From: Nocardioides sp.
GTDB lineage: Bacteria; Actinomycetota; Actinomycetes; Propionibacteriales; Nocardioidaceae
Assembly: GCF_030150155.1 (NCBI RefSeq)
Contig: NZ_JASLGR010000044.1
Span: 62,001 to 126,000, forward strand
Direction of reading: 5' to 3'
Length of the DNA stretch: 64,000 bases
Below the pieces are notes generated by a model that saw only the letters and a list, made by a program, of their open reading frames with translations, was not told the DNA's origin and made no database searches. The position numbers and the translations under genes were made by a program. Positions 24,113 through 32,614 of the stretch are shown in pieces. Within the stretch, counting starts at the first letter, position 1, and every line of letters begins with the position of its first letter.

Positions 24113-24852
24113 TGCGACGCCTTATTCGCATCGACTGCCCGCCTACTCTCAACGTCATCCTGCAGCGGAGACAAACCAAGGTTGATAGTGGATCCGCAAT
24201 AAAGGGAGAATGGAATTCCTTCCGCAAACTTCAAGCCTACCGCGACCTAAGGGCCGTCCTCGAGGAAGCGCTCGGATGGCGGCGGCGATGTGCCTATTGC
24301 AGCGACTCTCTCGGGGCGGATGTGGAGCACTTCTGGCCGAAGGAAAAGTTTCCGGGTCGAGCATTTAAGTTCGAGAACCTTTGCTTGATCTGCACACCTT
24401 GCAATCGAAAGAAGACCGACCGTTTCCCCGTGGACGCCGAAGGCCAGCCCGCGCTGATCGATCCTTTTTTTGACGACCCTTGGGATAGTGTCTTTTTCTC
24501 CCATACGACTGGCTGGATCAGTGCTCGCGTGACCGGAATCGACCCGAACGGGAACCCCATCCACGCCCAAAAGGGGGTCGCAACACTGGACGTTCTTGGC
24601 GATCTAATCAACGCTCAGCCAGTTGCGTCGTCTCGGCGCCGCTCTTGGGGAGCATTAGTTGAGCGATTCCATGAACTTGTTACCGGCAGCAGACAGGCCA
24701 CAAGCCTCCAGGAAGCCTTCGGCGATATCGATGACTACGGACTTGCAGAATGGCTCATCTATCGCGAAGGAAAAGAAGCACCAGAGGTGTCCGCACTTCG
24801 CTCATCCTACCCGGCAAACTGGCTCGCGATTCGCGAGCTTCCTCGAACATAG
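24112..24852 (+). CDS. ptuB: PtuB-like HNH endonuclease of a Septu-like defence system
   Basis: A 246-residue protein with a zinc-stabilised HNH nuclease fold at residues 55-105: CAYC (60-63), VEHFWPK with the catalytic His73, and CTPCNRKK (94-101). The VEHF-PK and C-x2-C-N spellings are those of PtuB and related retron- or ATPase-associated HNH proteins. The C-terminal 140 residues have no recognised domain. ATG 24112 shares its A with the stop of the ATPase gene (TGATG), so expression is coupled; GTG 24109 is an alternative. In characterised Septu systems the nuclease is held by the ATPase and degrades DNA on phage infection. Confidence 0.83.
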   Translation: MRRLIRIDCPPTLNVILQRRQTKVDSGSAIKGEWNSFRKLQAYRDLRAVLEEALGWRRRCAYCSDSLGADVEHFWPKEKFPGRAFKFENLCLICTPCNRKKTDRFPVDAEGQPALIDPFFDDPWDSVFFSHTTGWISARVTGIDPNGNPIHAQKGVATLDVLGDLINAQPVASSRRRSWGALVERFHELVTGSRQATSLQEAFGDIDDYGLAEWLIYREGKEAPEVSALRSSYPANWLAIRELPRT

Positions 24853-24900
24853 TAGTCAAACTCCCATTCGAGAAGCTGGCTCTCTCGACCGCATCGAAAT

Positions 24901-25125
24901 TCACCAATACCGAACATACGACTCCGCTTCAAGAAGTCGATTTAGCCAATCGTCCGGGCCTTCCCGCGTCTCCAGTCCTGCCTCTACCTCGTCGTAACAC
25001 CTTTGCTGCTCAACCCACGCATCGAATGCCCCCTTAAGGGCCGCAGGTGACGAGAACCTGCCTCGCTTCGGTCGACCGACGGTCGGCGAGACTCTCGCAG
25101 TCAACGCCGGTGACTGACTCCACAT
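24901..25125 (-). CDS. possible small protein or gene remnant in the island
   Basis: A minus-strand frame of 74 codons from ATG 25125. The last 50 residues (PAALKGAFDAWVEQQRCYDE, then EAGLETREGPDDWLNRLLEA) look like a real acidic helical protein and not random translation; the part before it does not. No clear ribosome site precedes the ATG. It could be the C-terminal end of a gene broken during island decay or a small island protein. No family is recognised. The rest of 24853-25138 shows nothing else. Confidence 0.35.
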   Translation of the reverse strand: MWSQSPALTARVSPTVGRPKRGRFSSPAALKGAFDAWVEQQRCYDEVEAGLETREGPDDWLNRLLEAESYVRYW

Positions 25126-25138
25126 CTTCGAGGACACA

Positions 25139-25465
25139 TTGATCCACGGCCGGTCGCTGGTCCCCGGGTGCCGGCCGACGAGTGTGAGAGCTGGATTTCG
25201 GCCACCTCGATCGACCTGCACGGCCGCGAGGCGCGTGCTCGCCAGTGCCGGTACGAAGTGGGCTGGAACGCACACGTTCCGGCGCACGGTTGCGACCTGG
25301 ATGGACGAGGCGGGCTACTCGCTTGCGAGTATCGCCAACCAGCCCGGCCACGCGGACACCGACGTCACGGCCAAATATCTCGGTCGCCAGGACATTGCCA
25401 CGAACGCGGCCACAGTCATGGTTCTTCCGTCGATGACCAAGGAGCACCGGACAGCCATGAATTGA
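25139..25465 (+). pseudogene. C-terminal remnant of a tyrosine recombinase (phage-type integrase)
   Basis: The frame from about 25230 to 25465 matches the end of a phage integrase: THTFRRTVATWMDEAGYS carries the HxxR box, NQPGHADTDVTAKYLGRQ carries the second His/Trp-type box and the Tyr nucleophile. The catalytic domain's first Arg and the whole N-terminal half are absent, and the sequence before residue 30 of the frame is not integrase-like. The element is therefore unlikely to move by itself. The remnant faces the tRNA-fMet gene, the usual integrase position. Confidence 0.72.
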
Positions 25466-25517
25466 AGCGGCGCCTCACGCCTTCTCGGCAATGAATGGGA
25501 AACCGGGAGGAAAATAG

Positions 25518-25555
25518 ACAGGACCTGATCTGCGTTTCCGCACATCAGGTCCTGT
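25518..25555. terminator. bidirectional intrinsic terminator
   Basis: A long hairpin with arms ACAGGACCTGAT and ATCAGGTCCTGT plus an inner TGCG/CGCA. It has ATTTTGT on the plus side and CTATTTTC on the minus side. It lies between the integrase remnant and the tRNA-fMet gene and can end transcription from both. Confidence 0.8.
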
Positions 25556-25561
25556 ATTTTG

Positions 25562-25635
25562 TAGCGGGGACAGGATTTGAACCTGTGACCTCTGGGTTAT
25601 GAGCCCAGCGAGCTACCGAGCTGCTCCACCCCGCG
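25562..25635 (-). tRNA. tRNA-fMet (CAU), copy 1, no encoded CCA
   Basis: A 74-nt cloverleaf on the minus strand. It starts CGCGGGG and has anticodon loop CTCATAA flanked by GGG/CCC pairs and T-loop GTTCAAATC. Position 1 C faces position 72 T, unpaired, and the D-stem has A11-T24; with the GGG/CCC anticodon stem these mark an initiator tRNA. The discriminator A is followed by CAA, so CCA is not encoded. A TAGTGT -10 box for the tRNA overlaps the stop codon of the MBL gene upstream. The 3' end is the right attachment site of the island. Confidence 0.93.
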
Positions 25636-25650
25636 TCGGTGAAAGAAACA

Positions 25651-26460
25651 CTAGTCCCTCGCCTCGCCGACACCCAAATCCCGGGCCCGGTCCAGCAGCC
25701 AGGGGTCGTGGGCGTTGACCAGCATCAGGTCGGGCTCGCCTGCCTGCCACAGCTCGCTGAGCCGGGCATGGTTGGCCTGCACGGTCGCCCAGTCCGCGGC
25801 GATCACCCGTTCCATCAGGGTCAGGGCACGCGGTGCCGACCCGCCGCTGAGCTGGCGGTGGTCGTAGAACGCGTCGCCGACGTGCAGCACCCACCGGTCC
25901 CCCGCGTCGACGGCGACCGCGGCATGACCGCGGGTGTGGCCGGGCAGCGCGATCAGCATGATGCCGGGCGCGATCGCGGTCAGCTCGCTGACGCCGGCGA
26001 ACCCGCGCCAGCGCTCGGCCGAGTCGAGGGTGTGCTCGACGATCCTCGGCTGGTGCGCCCGCACCGCGGGCAGGTAGCGGCTGCGCTCGATCATCCCGCG
26101 CGGATGCAGTGCCGCCTCGTTCTCCGCCCGGGTCAGGTGCACCTGCGCCCAGGGCAGGTCCGCCACGCCGCCGGCATGGTCGGCGTCGAAGTGGGTGAGC
26201 ACCACATGGCGTACGTCGTGCGGGTCGAAGCCCAGCGCGCGGACCTGGTGGATCACCGCCTCGCCGGGGTCGTAGACCGGCCGGATCAGATGCCGCGAGC
26301 TGCCCAGCCGCCCGCGGGGGTCGGCGGCGTCGGCGAGGCCGAAGCCCGCATCGACCAGCGCCAGCCCCTGCGGTGTCTCGATCAGGAGGACGTGGCAGAC
26401 CAGGCCGCCGACGATGCCCGGCGGTCGCATGGTGCCGCAGTTGAGGTGGTGCACGCGCAT
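25651..26460 (-). CDS. MBL-fold metallohydrolase (lactonase-like)
   Basis: A 269-residue metallo-beta-lactamase-fold hydrolase. The metal motif reads THFDADHAGG near residue 100, a variant of HxHxDH in which the second His is Asp. Later ligands are ALPGHTRGH near 175, HVGDAFYDH near 200 and NAHDPWL near 255. The N-terminal arrangement (GIVGGLVCHVLLIET) resembles AHL-lactonase-like proteins, but many relatives have other substrates. ATG 26460 follows CGGAGC. It lies downstream of the amidohydrolase at 26553 in the same orientation, with about 90 bases between. Confidence 0.87.
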   Translation of the reverse strand: MRVHHLNCGTMRPPGIVGGLVCHVLLIETPQGLALVDAGFGLADAADPRGRLGSSRHLIRPVYDPGEAVIHQVRALGFDPHDVRHVVLTHFDADHAGGVADLPWAQVHLTRAENEAALHPRGMIERSRYLPAVRAHQPRIVEHTLDSAERWRGFAGVSELTAIAPGIMLIALPGHTRGHAAVAVDAGDRWVLHVGDAFYDHRQLSGGSAPRALTLMERVIAADWATVQANHARLSELWQAGEPDLMLVNAHDPWLLDRARDLGVGEARD

Positions 26461-26552
26461 GGTGACGCTCCGTGAGGTCGGCCTGAGAGCCCCGAGAGCC
26501 CCGAGAGCACTGGGTGCTGGACGAACAGGGCCGACCCTAGCCTCAGCGGCGC

Positions 26553-28010
26553 TCAGTGCCCCTCGAACATGCCCGCGTAGGCGCCGCCGAAGTTCTTCGT
26601 CGCCATCCGCTCGGCCTGGCCGAACCAGCCGTAGATCGCCGCGTCGTCGAGGTTCGGCAGCACCGAGGCGGCCTTCTCGATCCGGTCCAGGGCGTTCTCC
26701 GCGGACCGGCGTACGGCGGCGACGTCGACCCCCACCAGGCGACCGTCGCGCTTGCGCAGGACACCGTTGACCAGCACGGTGCTGACGTCGGCGGCGGTCG
26801 ACTGGAGCACGATGGAGCCGATCGGGTTGCTGGAGCGGACCAGGTCCATCCGCGGCTTGACCACGATCACGTCGGCGTACTTGCCGGGAGTCAGCGACCC
26901 GATCCGGTCCCCCATCCCGAGGGCGTCGGCACTGTTGCGCGTGCCCCAGGTGAGCGCGTCGCGCACGCCGAGGTCGACGGCGACCGGCATCGTCCCGGCG
27001 GCGTGGACGGCGTCGTGGTCGGTGCACCGGGTGAGCTGGAGGCCGAGCCGCATCTGGGAGAACAGGTCACCGGAGCCGACGCCGACGATGTCGGTGCTCA
27101 GGCCCGGCGCCAGACCGGCGTCGAGGGCGGCCCGGAACGGCGGGTGCCCCATCCCCATCTGCATCTCGGTCTCCGGGGCGATGGTGACCTTGCCGCCGGT
27201 GTCGGCGATCAGCTGCCACTCGGCCCGGGTGAGCGCCGGGCAGTGGATGTGCAGGTGCCCCTCGAGCAGCAGCTCGCGGTCGTGCAGCTCGCGCAGCCCA
27301 CGCAGCAGCACCGAGCTGGTCGCGGCGCCGGTGTGGGAGGCGTAGGTCAGGCCGAGCTCGCGCGCCAGCCGGATCTCGGCGGCGGTGTCCTCGAACGGGA
27401 CGATGCCGAAGTCCCCCAGCAGCATCCCCATCCGGGACAGGTCGTCGTCGGCGGCGAACAGCTCGCTGCGCAGCCGACGGGCGTCGTCGAGGCGCTGCCC
27501 GTGGGTGGTGAAGTGCGCCGGCTCGTAGTCGAAGTGCTGCATCCCGTAGGCGTAGACCGAGCGGATCCCGCTGGCCCGCAGCGCCGCGACGTCGGCGTCG
27601 GCGTGGGCCGGCGTGTTCACGCAGTCGTGGCAGTCCAGGATCGTGGTGACACCGGCGTCGAGCGCCTCCCAAGCACCGACGGTGGTGGAGATGGCGGCGT
27701 CCTCGGCCTCCATGATCGAGCCGCGGCCGTAGAACGTCCGCGCCAGGAACTGCAGCAGCGACTGGTCGGCGCAGAAGCCCCGCATCAGTGCCATCCAGGT
27801 GTGCCGGTGGCTGTCGACCATGCCGGGCAGGATCCATCCGCCCCGGGCGTCGATCACCTCCGCGTCGACCCCGTCGAACGCGTCCCCGGTGCGGCCGACC
27901 TCGAGGATCCGGCCGTTCTCGATCAGCAGCGCGCCGTCGGCGATGTCGCCCAGCGTGTCGTCCTGGGTGATGACGGGGCCGCCGGTGACGACGGTTCTGT
28001 GCTGCGACAT
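26553..28010 (-). CDS. amidohydrolase/deaminase (TrzA/ATZ-like, cytosine-deaminase superfamily)
   Basis: A 485-residue metal-dependent amidohydrolase. The metal-binding DSHRHTW appears near residue 65, further ligands in ASHTGAAT near 220 and HLHIHCPALT near 247, and the distal Asp in GLSTDIVGVG near 300. The C-terminal strand PGKYADVIVV is typical of the ATZ/TRZ and S-adenosylhomocysteine deaminase group. ATG 28010 follows GAGGAG. Relatives deaminate or dechlorinate triazines, purines and pyrimidines. The TetR regulator starts 167 bases away on the other strand and may control this gene. Confidence 0.88.
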   Translation of the reverse strand: MSQHRTVVTGGPVITQDDTLGDIADGALLIENGRILEVGRTGDAFDGVDAEVIDARGGWILPGMVDSHRHTWMALMRGFCADQSLLQFLARTFYGRGSIMEAEDAAISTTVGAWEALDAGVTTILDCHDCVNTPAHADADVAALRASGIRSVYAYGMQHFDYEPAHFTTHGQRLDDARRLRSELFAADDDLSRMGMLLGDFGIVPFEDTAAEIRLARELGLTYASHTGAATSSVLLRGLRELHDRELLLEGHLHIHCPALTRAEWQLIADTGGKVTIAPETEMQMGMGHPPFRAALDAGLAPGLSTDIVGVGSGDLFSQMRLGLQLTRCTDHDAVHAAGTMPVAVDLGVRDALTWGTRNSADALGMGDRIGSLTPGKYADVIVVKPRMDLVRSSNPIGSIVLQSTAADVSTVLVNGVLRKRDGRLVGVDVAAVRRSAENALDRIEKAASVLPNLDDAAIYGWFGQAERMATKNFGGAYAGMFEGH

Positions 28011-28143
28011 GGCGACTGCTCCTCGGGACCGATGGTGTGCGACCAGGGTGCCGGGCGTGACCCCCCTCACACCAATGCCTCTTTCGCTCCCGCTATGCGC
28101 TCACGACATGGCACCCGCCGGTCCGTGACGCCGACCGGAGGCA

Positions 28144-28168
28144 TAAAGTGAAGTGACATTTCACTTTA
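28144..28168. promoter_or_regulatory. TetR operator between amidohydrolase and TetR genes
   Basis: Inverted repeat TAAAGTGAA (28144-28152) and TTCACTTTA (28160-28168) with a 7-base spacer, ending 9 bases before the TetR start codon. The nested repeat AAGTGA-CATT-TCACTT is also perfect. Position and symmetry fit autorepression and control of the divergent gene. Confidence 0.65.
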
Positions 28169-28177
28169 AGGAGACCC

Positions 28178-28765
28178 GTGCCCACCCCCGCCCCGGCGCT
28201 CAAGCCCGTCAGCGACCGCCCCCGCAGCCAGAACGCCCACACCCAGGTCCTGATCGCGACCAGTGAGCTGCTCGACACGATCGAGTTCGACAAGATCACC
28301 GTCGAACGCATCGCCGCCCGCTCCGGCGTCTCGACCGCCACGATCTACAAGCACTGGCCGAGCAAGCTCGCCATCGTCGCCGAGGCCTTCGGCCGTACGA
28401 CGGCCAGCAACGTCCCGATCGAGGTGAGCGCCGATCCCCGGCACGATCTGGTCACCTTCGCCGTGGCCTCGATGACCTACCACGGGCTCCCCTCGAGCCG
28501 GGTCTTCGTCCAGCTGATCGCGGCGTGCGCAGTGGAGCCGAGCGGCGCCGCCTACCTGGCGGAGTACTACCTCGGGCCGCGGCGCGACTCGATCCGGCCG
28601 CTGTGGAACGCCGCCGTCGAGGCCGGCGCGGTCCGTGACGACCTCGACTTCGACCTGGCGATGGACGTCCTCTTCGGCGCCTCGGTCTTCCGCCTGATGC
28701 GCGGCTGCGACGACACCCTCACCCGGGCCGCCGTCGAGGCCTCGCTGGCCGGGCTGCTCCGGTGA
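28178..28765 (+). CDS. TetR-family transcriptional regulator
   Basis: A 195-residue repressor starting at GTG 28178 behind AAGGAG. The helix-turn-helix is at residues 35-65: ITVERIAARSGVSTATIYKHWPSK. The C-terminal ligand domain (FVQLIAACAVEPSGAAYLAEYY) resembles the TetR_C_16-type group. The stop overlaps the start of the MFS gene as GTGA. It probably senses the substrate of that exporter or of the divergent amidohydrolase. Confidence 0.9.
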   Translation: MPTPAPALKPVSDRPRSQNAHTQVLIATSELLDTIEFDKITVERIAARSGVSTATIYKHWPSKLAIVAEAFGRTTASNVPIEVSADPRHDLVTFAVASMTYHGLPSSRVFVQLIAACAVEPSGAAYLAEYYLGPRRDSIRPLWNAAVEAGAVRDDLDFDLAMDVLFGASVFRLMRGCDDTLTRAAVEASLAGLLR

Positions 28766-30000
28766 GCGCCCTCGACCTGACCGGACCCGACACACGCGCC
28801 TCCCGGTCCCGGATCCGCCGTCCCCGCACCGCGGTCGCGGTCAGCACCGGCGCCCTGGCGCTGGTGGCGGCCCAGTCGGCGGCCCCGACCCCGCTCTACC
28901 CGCTCTACGCCTCGCGCTGGCACCTCTCCGCGCTGGCCACCAGCGAGATCTTCTCCGCCTACGTACTGGGCCTGGCGGTGACCCTGCTGCTGGCCGGCTC
29001 GCTGTCCGACCACGTCGGACGCCGACCGGTGGTGATCACCGCCCTGCTGTGCGCGGCCGCCGGCATGGTCGCGCTGATGAGCGCCGACCGCCTGTCCGGC
29101 ATCCTGCTCGGCCGGGTGCTCCAGGGGATCGCCTCGGGGCTCGGCTTCGGCACCCTGGGTGCCGCGATGCTCGACCACGCCCCGCAGCGTCGGCACGCCA
29201 CCGTGGCGGTGATCAACGGCACCGTGCCGCCGGTCGCGCTCGGCCTGGGCGCCGTGCTCAGCGGCGTCCTGGTCGAGTTCGGGCCGTTCCACTACCAGCT
29301 GACCTACGCGATCGTGCTCGGGCTGACCCTGGTCGCGCTGGCCGTCGTCGTGCTGGTCGACGACCCGAGCCCGCACCACCCCGGCGCCTGGCGCTCGCTG
29401 ATCCCGCGCCTGGCCTGCCCGCCGAGCGTGCGCACCACGTTCCTGGTCGCGGCCGGGTACCTGTGCGCGAGCTGGGCCCTGATCGGGCTCTACCTCGGCA
29501 TCGGCCCGACCATCACCCGCGAGCTCTTCTCGGTCACCTCCCCCACCGTCAGCGGCCTGGCCGTCCTGCTGATGAGCGGCACCGGCGCCGTGGTCGGGAT
29601 CGCCCTGGGCCGCGGCGGGGCGCGCCACATGATGCAGGTCGGCGGCGCGACGATGCTGGCCGGTGTCGCCCTGATGGCCCTGGCCGTCAGCCTGGAGAAC
29701 ATCGAGCTCTTCCTGCTCGCCACCGTGGTCGGCGGGGCCGGCTACGGCGGCTCCTTCCAGGGCGGCCTGCGGGCCGTGATGACGGCGACACCGCCCGCCC
29801 AGCGCGGGGCCACGATCTCGCTGCTCTACCTGGTCAGCTACGTCGCCTTCGGCACCCCGACCCTGGTCGCCGGACTGCTGATCCCGCACCTGGGCCTGGA
29901 GACGGTCGTCCTCGGCTACGGCGTGGTGGTGGTCGCCCTCACCCTGGGTGCGTGGGTCCTGCTCAGCCGTACGCCGGCCACGCAGCGCCCCGCCGCCTGA
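28762..30000 (+). CDS. MFS transporter
   Basis: A 412-residue transporter with 12 predicted membrane segments. It carries the MFS signature SDHVGRRPVV between TM2 and TM3 near residue 75. GTG 28762 overlaps the TetR stop by 4 bases, so regulator and transporter are one coupled unit. A TetR-coupled MFS protein is usually an efflux pump, but import of a degradable compound for the divergent amidohydrolase is also possible. Confidence 0.9.
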   Translation: MSALDLTGPDTRASRSRIRRPRTAVAVSTGALALVAAQSAAPTPLYPLYASRWHLSALATSEIFSAYVLGLAVTLLLAGSLSDHVGRRPVVITALLCAAAGMVALMSADRLSGILLGRVLQGIASGLGFGTLGAAMLDHAPQRRHATVAVINGTVPPVALGLGAVLSGVLVEFGPFHYQLTYAIVLGLTLVALAVVVLVDDPSPHHPGAWRSLIPRLACPPSVRTTFLVAAGYLCASWALIGLYLGIGPTITRELFSVTSPTVSGLAVLLMSGTGAVVGIALGRGGARHMMQVGGATMLAGVALMALAVSLENIELFLLATVVGGAGYGGSFQGGLRAVMTATPPAQRGATISLLYLVSYVAFGTPTLVAGLLIPHLGLETVVLGYGVVVVALTLGAWVLLSRTPATQRPAA

Positions 30001-30006
30001 GCCGCC

Positions 30007-31512
30007 TCACGCCTGCGGGCTGGCCGACGGGATCATCCGCCAGGCCAGCACCGCGGCGACCGCGAGGATGACGGCGGCGACCACCGCCGTGGACTGCATC
30101 GCGGTGGTGAAGGCGTCCTGAGCGGCGAGGATGACCTTCGGGCTCTCGGCGCGATGCAGTGCTGAGGCGAGGGACTCGTGCGCGGCCTGGAGGTCGGAGA
30201 CCGGCACCCCGACCGGGAGGTCGAGGGAGTTGCGGTAGAACGCCAGGTTCCACGAGCCGAGCAGGGCGATCCCGAGCGCCCCACCGAGCTCGAAGCCCGT
30301 CTCGGAGACGGCCGAGGCGGCCCCGGCACGCTCGGTGGGGACCGAGCCGACGATCGCGTCGGTGGACAGTGTCATCGCGATCCCGACCCCGAGGCCGACG
30401 ATCACCAGGCCGAGGCCGAGGCCCCAGTAGCCCTCGCCCCGGGCGCTGGCCGCCATCACCACCAGGCCGATCGCCCCCAGCCCCAGACCGAGCCCGATCG
30501 AGCGACCGACCCCGACCCGGGTGATCAGGAACCCGATCAGGGCGACCACCACCATCGAGGACAGCGTGCCGGGCAGCTCGGCCAGACCGGCCTTGAGGGT
30601 GGAGTACTCCCGGACCATCTGGAGGTACTGGGAGAAGAAGAACAGCAGCCCGAAGAAGCCGAAGATCGACAGCACGTTGGCGAAGAACGCCCCACTGAAC
30701 GCCGGGATCCGGAACAGGGTGACGTCGATCAGCGGCACCGCCAAGCGCAGCTGGCGCCGGATCAGGAACCATCCCGCCACCAGGCCGATCACCAGCGCCG
30801 CGATCCCGAGACCGTCGACGCCCTCGGAGACGACGTGCTTGATCGCGAAGACCAGCGGCACGATGGTGAGGATGGAGAGCAGGGCCGACAGCAGGTCGAC
30901 CGGCGCTCCGGTCTCCCCCTTCGACTCGGGCAGGATCAGCCAGCCGCCGACGAAGGCGAGCGCCATCACCGGGAGGTTGATCAGGAAGACCGAGCCCCAC
31001 CAGAAGTGCTCCAGCAGCGCTCCCCCGACCAGTGGTCCGAGGGCGGCGCCCGCGGTGGCGCCGACCGACCACCAGGCGATCGCGGTGGTCCGCTGCCGGG
31101 AGTCGGTGAACATCGCCCTGATGATCGACAGCGTCGAGGGCATCAGCGTCGACCCGGCCACGCCGAGCAGGGCCCGCGCCGCGATCAGGGTGTCGGCGTT
31201 GGGCGCGAAGGCGGCCGCGAGTGAGGCGGCACCGAAGGCCGCCGTACCGATCAGGAGGAGGCGCTTGCGGCCGATCCGGTCGGCGATGTTGCCCATCGTG
31301 ATGAGCAGGCCCGCGAGCACGAACCCGTAGATGTCGCCGATCCACAGGATCTGGTCGGCCGACGGATCCAGGTCGGCGGTCAGGGACGGCACCGCCAGGC
31401 TCAGCACGGTCCCGTCGATGGCGAGCAGCATCACGACCAGGACGAGGACCCCGAGCCCGAGCCACTCGCGCCGACCAGCCGTCCCGCCCACCACCGTCGT
31501 CACATCCGACAC
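30007..31512 (-). CDS. DHA2-family MFS drug/metabolite exporter
   Basis: A 501-residue protein with 14 predicted membrane segments, as in EmrB/QacA. DHA2 signatures are visible: LLAIDGTVLSLAVPSL in TM1, the GNIADRIGRKRLLLIG loop near residue 75 and RALLGVAGSTLMPSTLSII near 110. GTG 31512 gives the usual N-terminus; upstream translation is not transporter-like. No ribosome site precedes it, so the mRNA may be leaderless. It is convergent with the MFS gene at 28762-30000, leaving only six bases between the stops. Substrate is unknown. Confidence 0.88.
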   Translation of the reverse strand: MSDVTTVVGGTAGRREWLGLGVLVLVVMLLAIDGTVLSLAVPSLTADLDPSADQILWIGDIYGFVLAGLLITMGNIADRIGRKRLLLIGTAAFGAASLAAAFAPNADTLIAARALLGVAGSTLMPSTLSIIRAMFTDSRQRTTAIAWWSVGATAGAALGPLVGGALLEHFWWGSVFLINLPVMALAFVGGWLILPESKGETGAPVDLLSALLSILTIVPLVFAIKHVVSEGVDGLGIAALVIGLVAGWFLIRRQLRLAVPLIDVTLFRIPAFSGAFFANVLSIFGFFGLLFFFSQYLQMVREYSTLKAGLAELPGTLSSMVVVALIGFLITRVGVGRSIGLGLGLGAIGLVVMAASARGEGYWGLGLGLVIVGLGVGIAMTLSTDAIVGSVPTERAGAASAVSETGFELGGALGIALLGSWNLAFYRNSLDLPVGVPVSDLQAAHESLASALHRAESPKVILAAQDAFTTAMQSTAVVAAVILAVAAVLAWRMIPSASPQA

Positions 31513-31623
31513 CGTAAACGACGGCCGCAACCGGAGGGCAGGTCCGGGTTCTGACCCGCAGAACTCCCCGGCCGCCCGGCGGACCCGCCAGTAGCGTGGC
31601 AACGCCTGAAGGAGGACAGATTC

Positions 31624-32415
31624 GTGAGCAACAAGCACTCAACCGTGGTGAACCCGATCGACGGGACCTCGATCGCAGCCACCCGGATCGGCGAGGGCCG
31701 CCCCGTCGTGATCGTGCACGGCAGCATCGCCGACGGCAGCCAGTGGGACCTGGTCGCCCAGGAGCTGGCCGCCGATGCCGAGTCCTGGCTGGTCGACCGC
31801 CGGGGTCGGGGTCTGAGCGGTGACGCCACTGAGCACTCGCTGGCCCTGGAGGCCGCCGACGTCGCCGCGATGCTGGCCGAGGCCGGCCCCGACGCCGTCC
31901 TGGTCGCGCACTCGTACGGCGCGATCGTGGCCCTGGAGGCCCTGCGCTCCGGTGCCACCGCCGCGGCGGCGGTGATCTACGAGCCGCCGCTGCCCGTCGT
32001 GGGTCCGGTCGCCGGTGCGGCGCTGGAGCCGTTCGCCGCCCTGGTCGCCGAGGGCAACCTCGACGACGCCCTGGCGCTCGCCCTCACCGAGGTGGTGCAC
32101 GTCCCGGCCGAGGTGGTCGCCGGCATGCGCCAGTCCCCGGCCTGGGCGCCGATGGCCGCCCTGGCCCCGACCTGGGTGCGCGAGCTGCGGGCGATCGACG
32201 CCCTGGAGCCCTCGGCGCAGGCCTACGCCACGATCACCACGCCGCTGCACTTCCTGCTCGGCGAGGTCACCGCACCGCACCACGTCGCCGCGACCGACGC
32301 CCTGCGCGAGCTGTTGCCGACCAGCACCCTGACCGTGCTGCCCGGCCAGGAGCACTTCGCTCACATGGCCGTCCCGGACCAGGTCGCCGCCGTGATCAGG
32401 ACCGCCCTGGCCTGA
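31624..32415 (+). CDS. alpha/beta hydrolase
   Basis: A 263-residue alpha/beta-fold hydrolase starting at GTG 31624 with GGAGG eight bases upstream. The oxyanion segment is VIVHGSIADGSQWD near residue 30, the nucleophile elbow VAHSYGA near 97 and the late His GQEHFAHM near 242. The HSYG spelling is common in small-molecule esterases and carotenoid- or dienelactone-like hydrolases. It is divergent from the DHA2 exporter and is followed by a strong terminator. Substrate is unknown. Confidence 0.87.
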   Translation: MSNKHSTVVNPIDGTSIAATRIGEGRPVVIVHGSIADGSQWDLVAQELAADAESWLVDRRGRGLSGDATEHSLALEAADVAAMLAEAGPDAVLVAHSYGAIVALEALRSGATAAAAVIYEPPLPVVGPVAGAALEPFAALVAEGNLDDALALALTEVVHVPAEVVAGMRQSPAWAPMAALAPTWVRELRAIDALEPSAQAYATITTPLHFLLGEVTAPHHVAATDALRELLPTSTLTVLPGQEHFAHMAVPDQVAAVIRTALA

Positions 32416-32433
32416 GCCCTCACTGCCCCTACG

Positions 32434-32467
32434 GAAGCCGCGACCTGGAGATCCAGGCCGCGGCTTC
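32434..32467 (+). terminator. terminator, copy A of a duplicated hairpin
   Basis: Hairpin with arms GAAGCCGCG and CGCGGCTTC, an inner CCTGG/CCAGG stem and an AGAT loop, 18 bases after the alpha/beta hydrolase stop. An identical 34-base hairpin is at 35069-35102. Confidence 0.8.
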
Positions 32468-32614
32468 TGTCGTCTCCGGGACAGGGTCGGCACCACCTCG
32501 CTATGCGCGCTCGTCATAGGAACTCCTCGATTAGGCATTGGCCCGACATGAGACCTGCGTCACAGGATGGAGCCACCCACCGCCACTGAGAACGCCCCCG
32601 AGGGAAGGACCGTC

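Larger units (their letters stand above)
22417..25580 (+). mobile_element. small defence island integrated at the 3' end of tRNA-fMet
   Basis: A 3.2-kb insert between the GGDEF gene and a tRNA-fMet. Its right end is the 3' part of that tRNA, and its left end repeats GGACAGGATT-GAAC in the same orientation with 14 of 15 bases identical. It holds two defence-like genes, a possible minus-strand small gene and the C-terminal remnant of a tyrosine recombinase next to the tRNA. The DNA is visibly richer in A/T than its surroundings. The tRNA copy here lacks an encoded CCA, while the second copy at 35108 has it, as expected if the flank was replaced. The spacer 22432-22696 holds no gene that I can support. 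Confidence 0.7.

Noticed and set aside
25139..25465. An intact integrase gene for the island.
   Set aside because: Only the C-terminal catalytic boxes remain; the first catalytic Arg region and N-terminal DNA-binding domain are missing.
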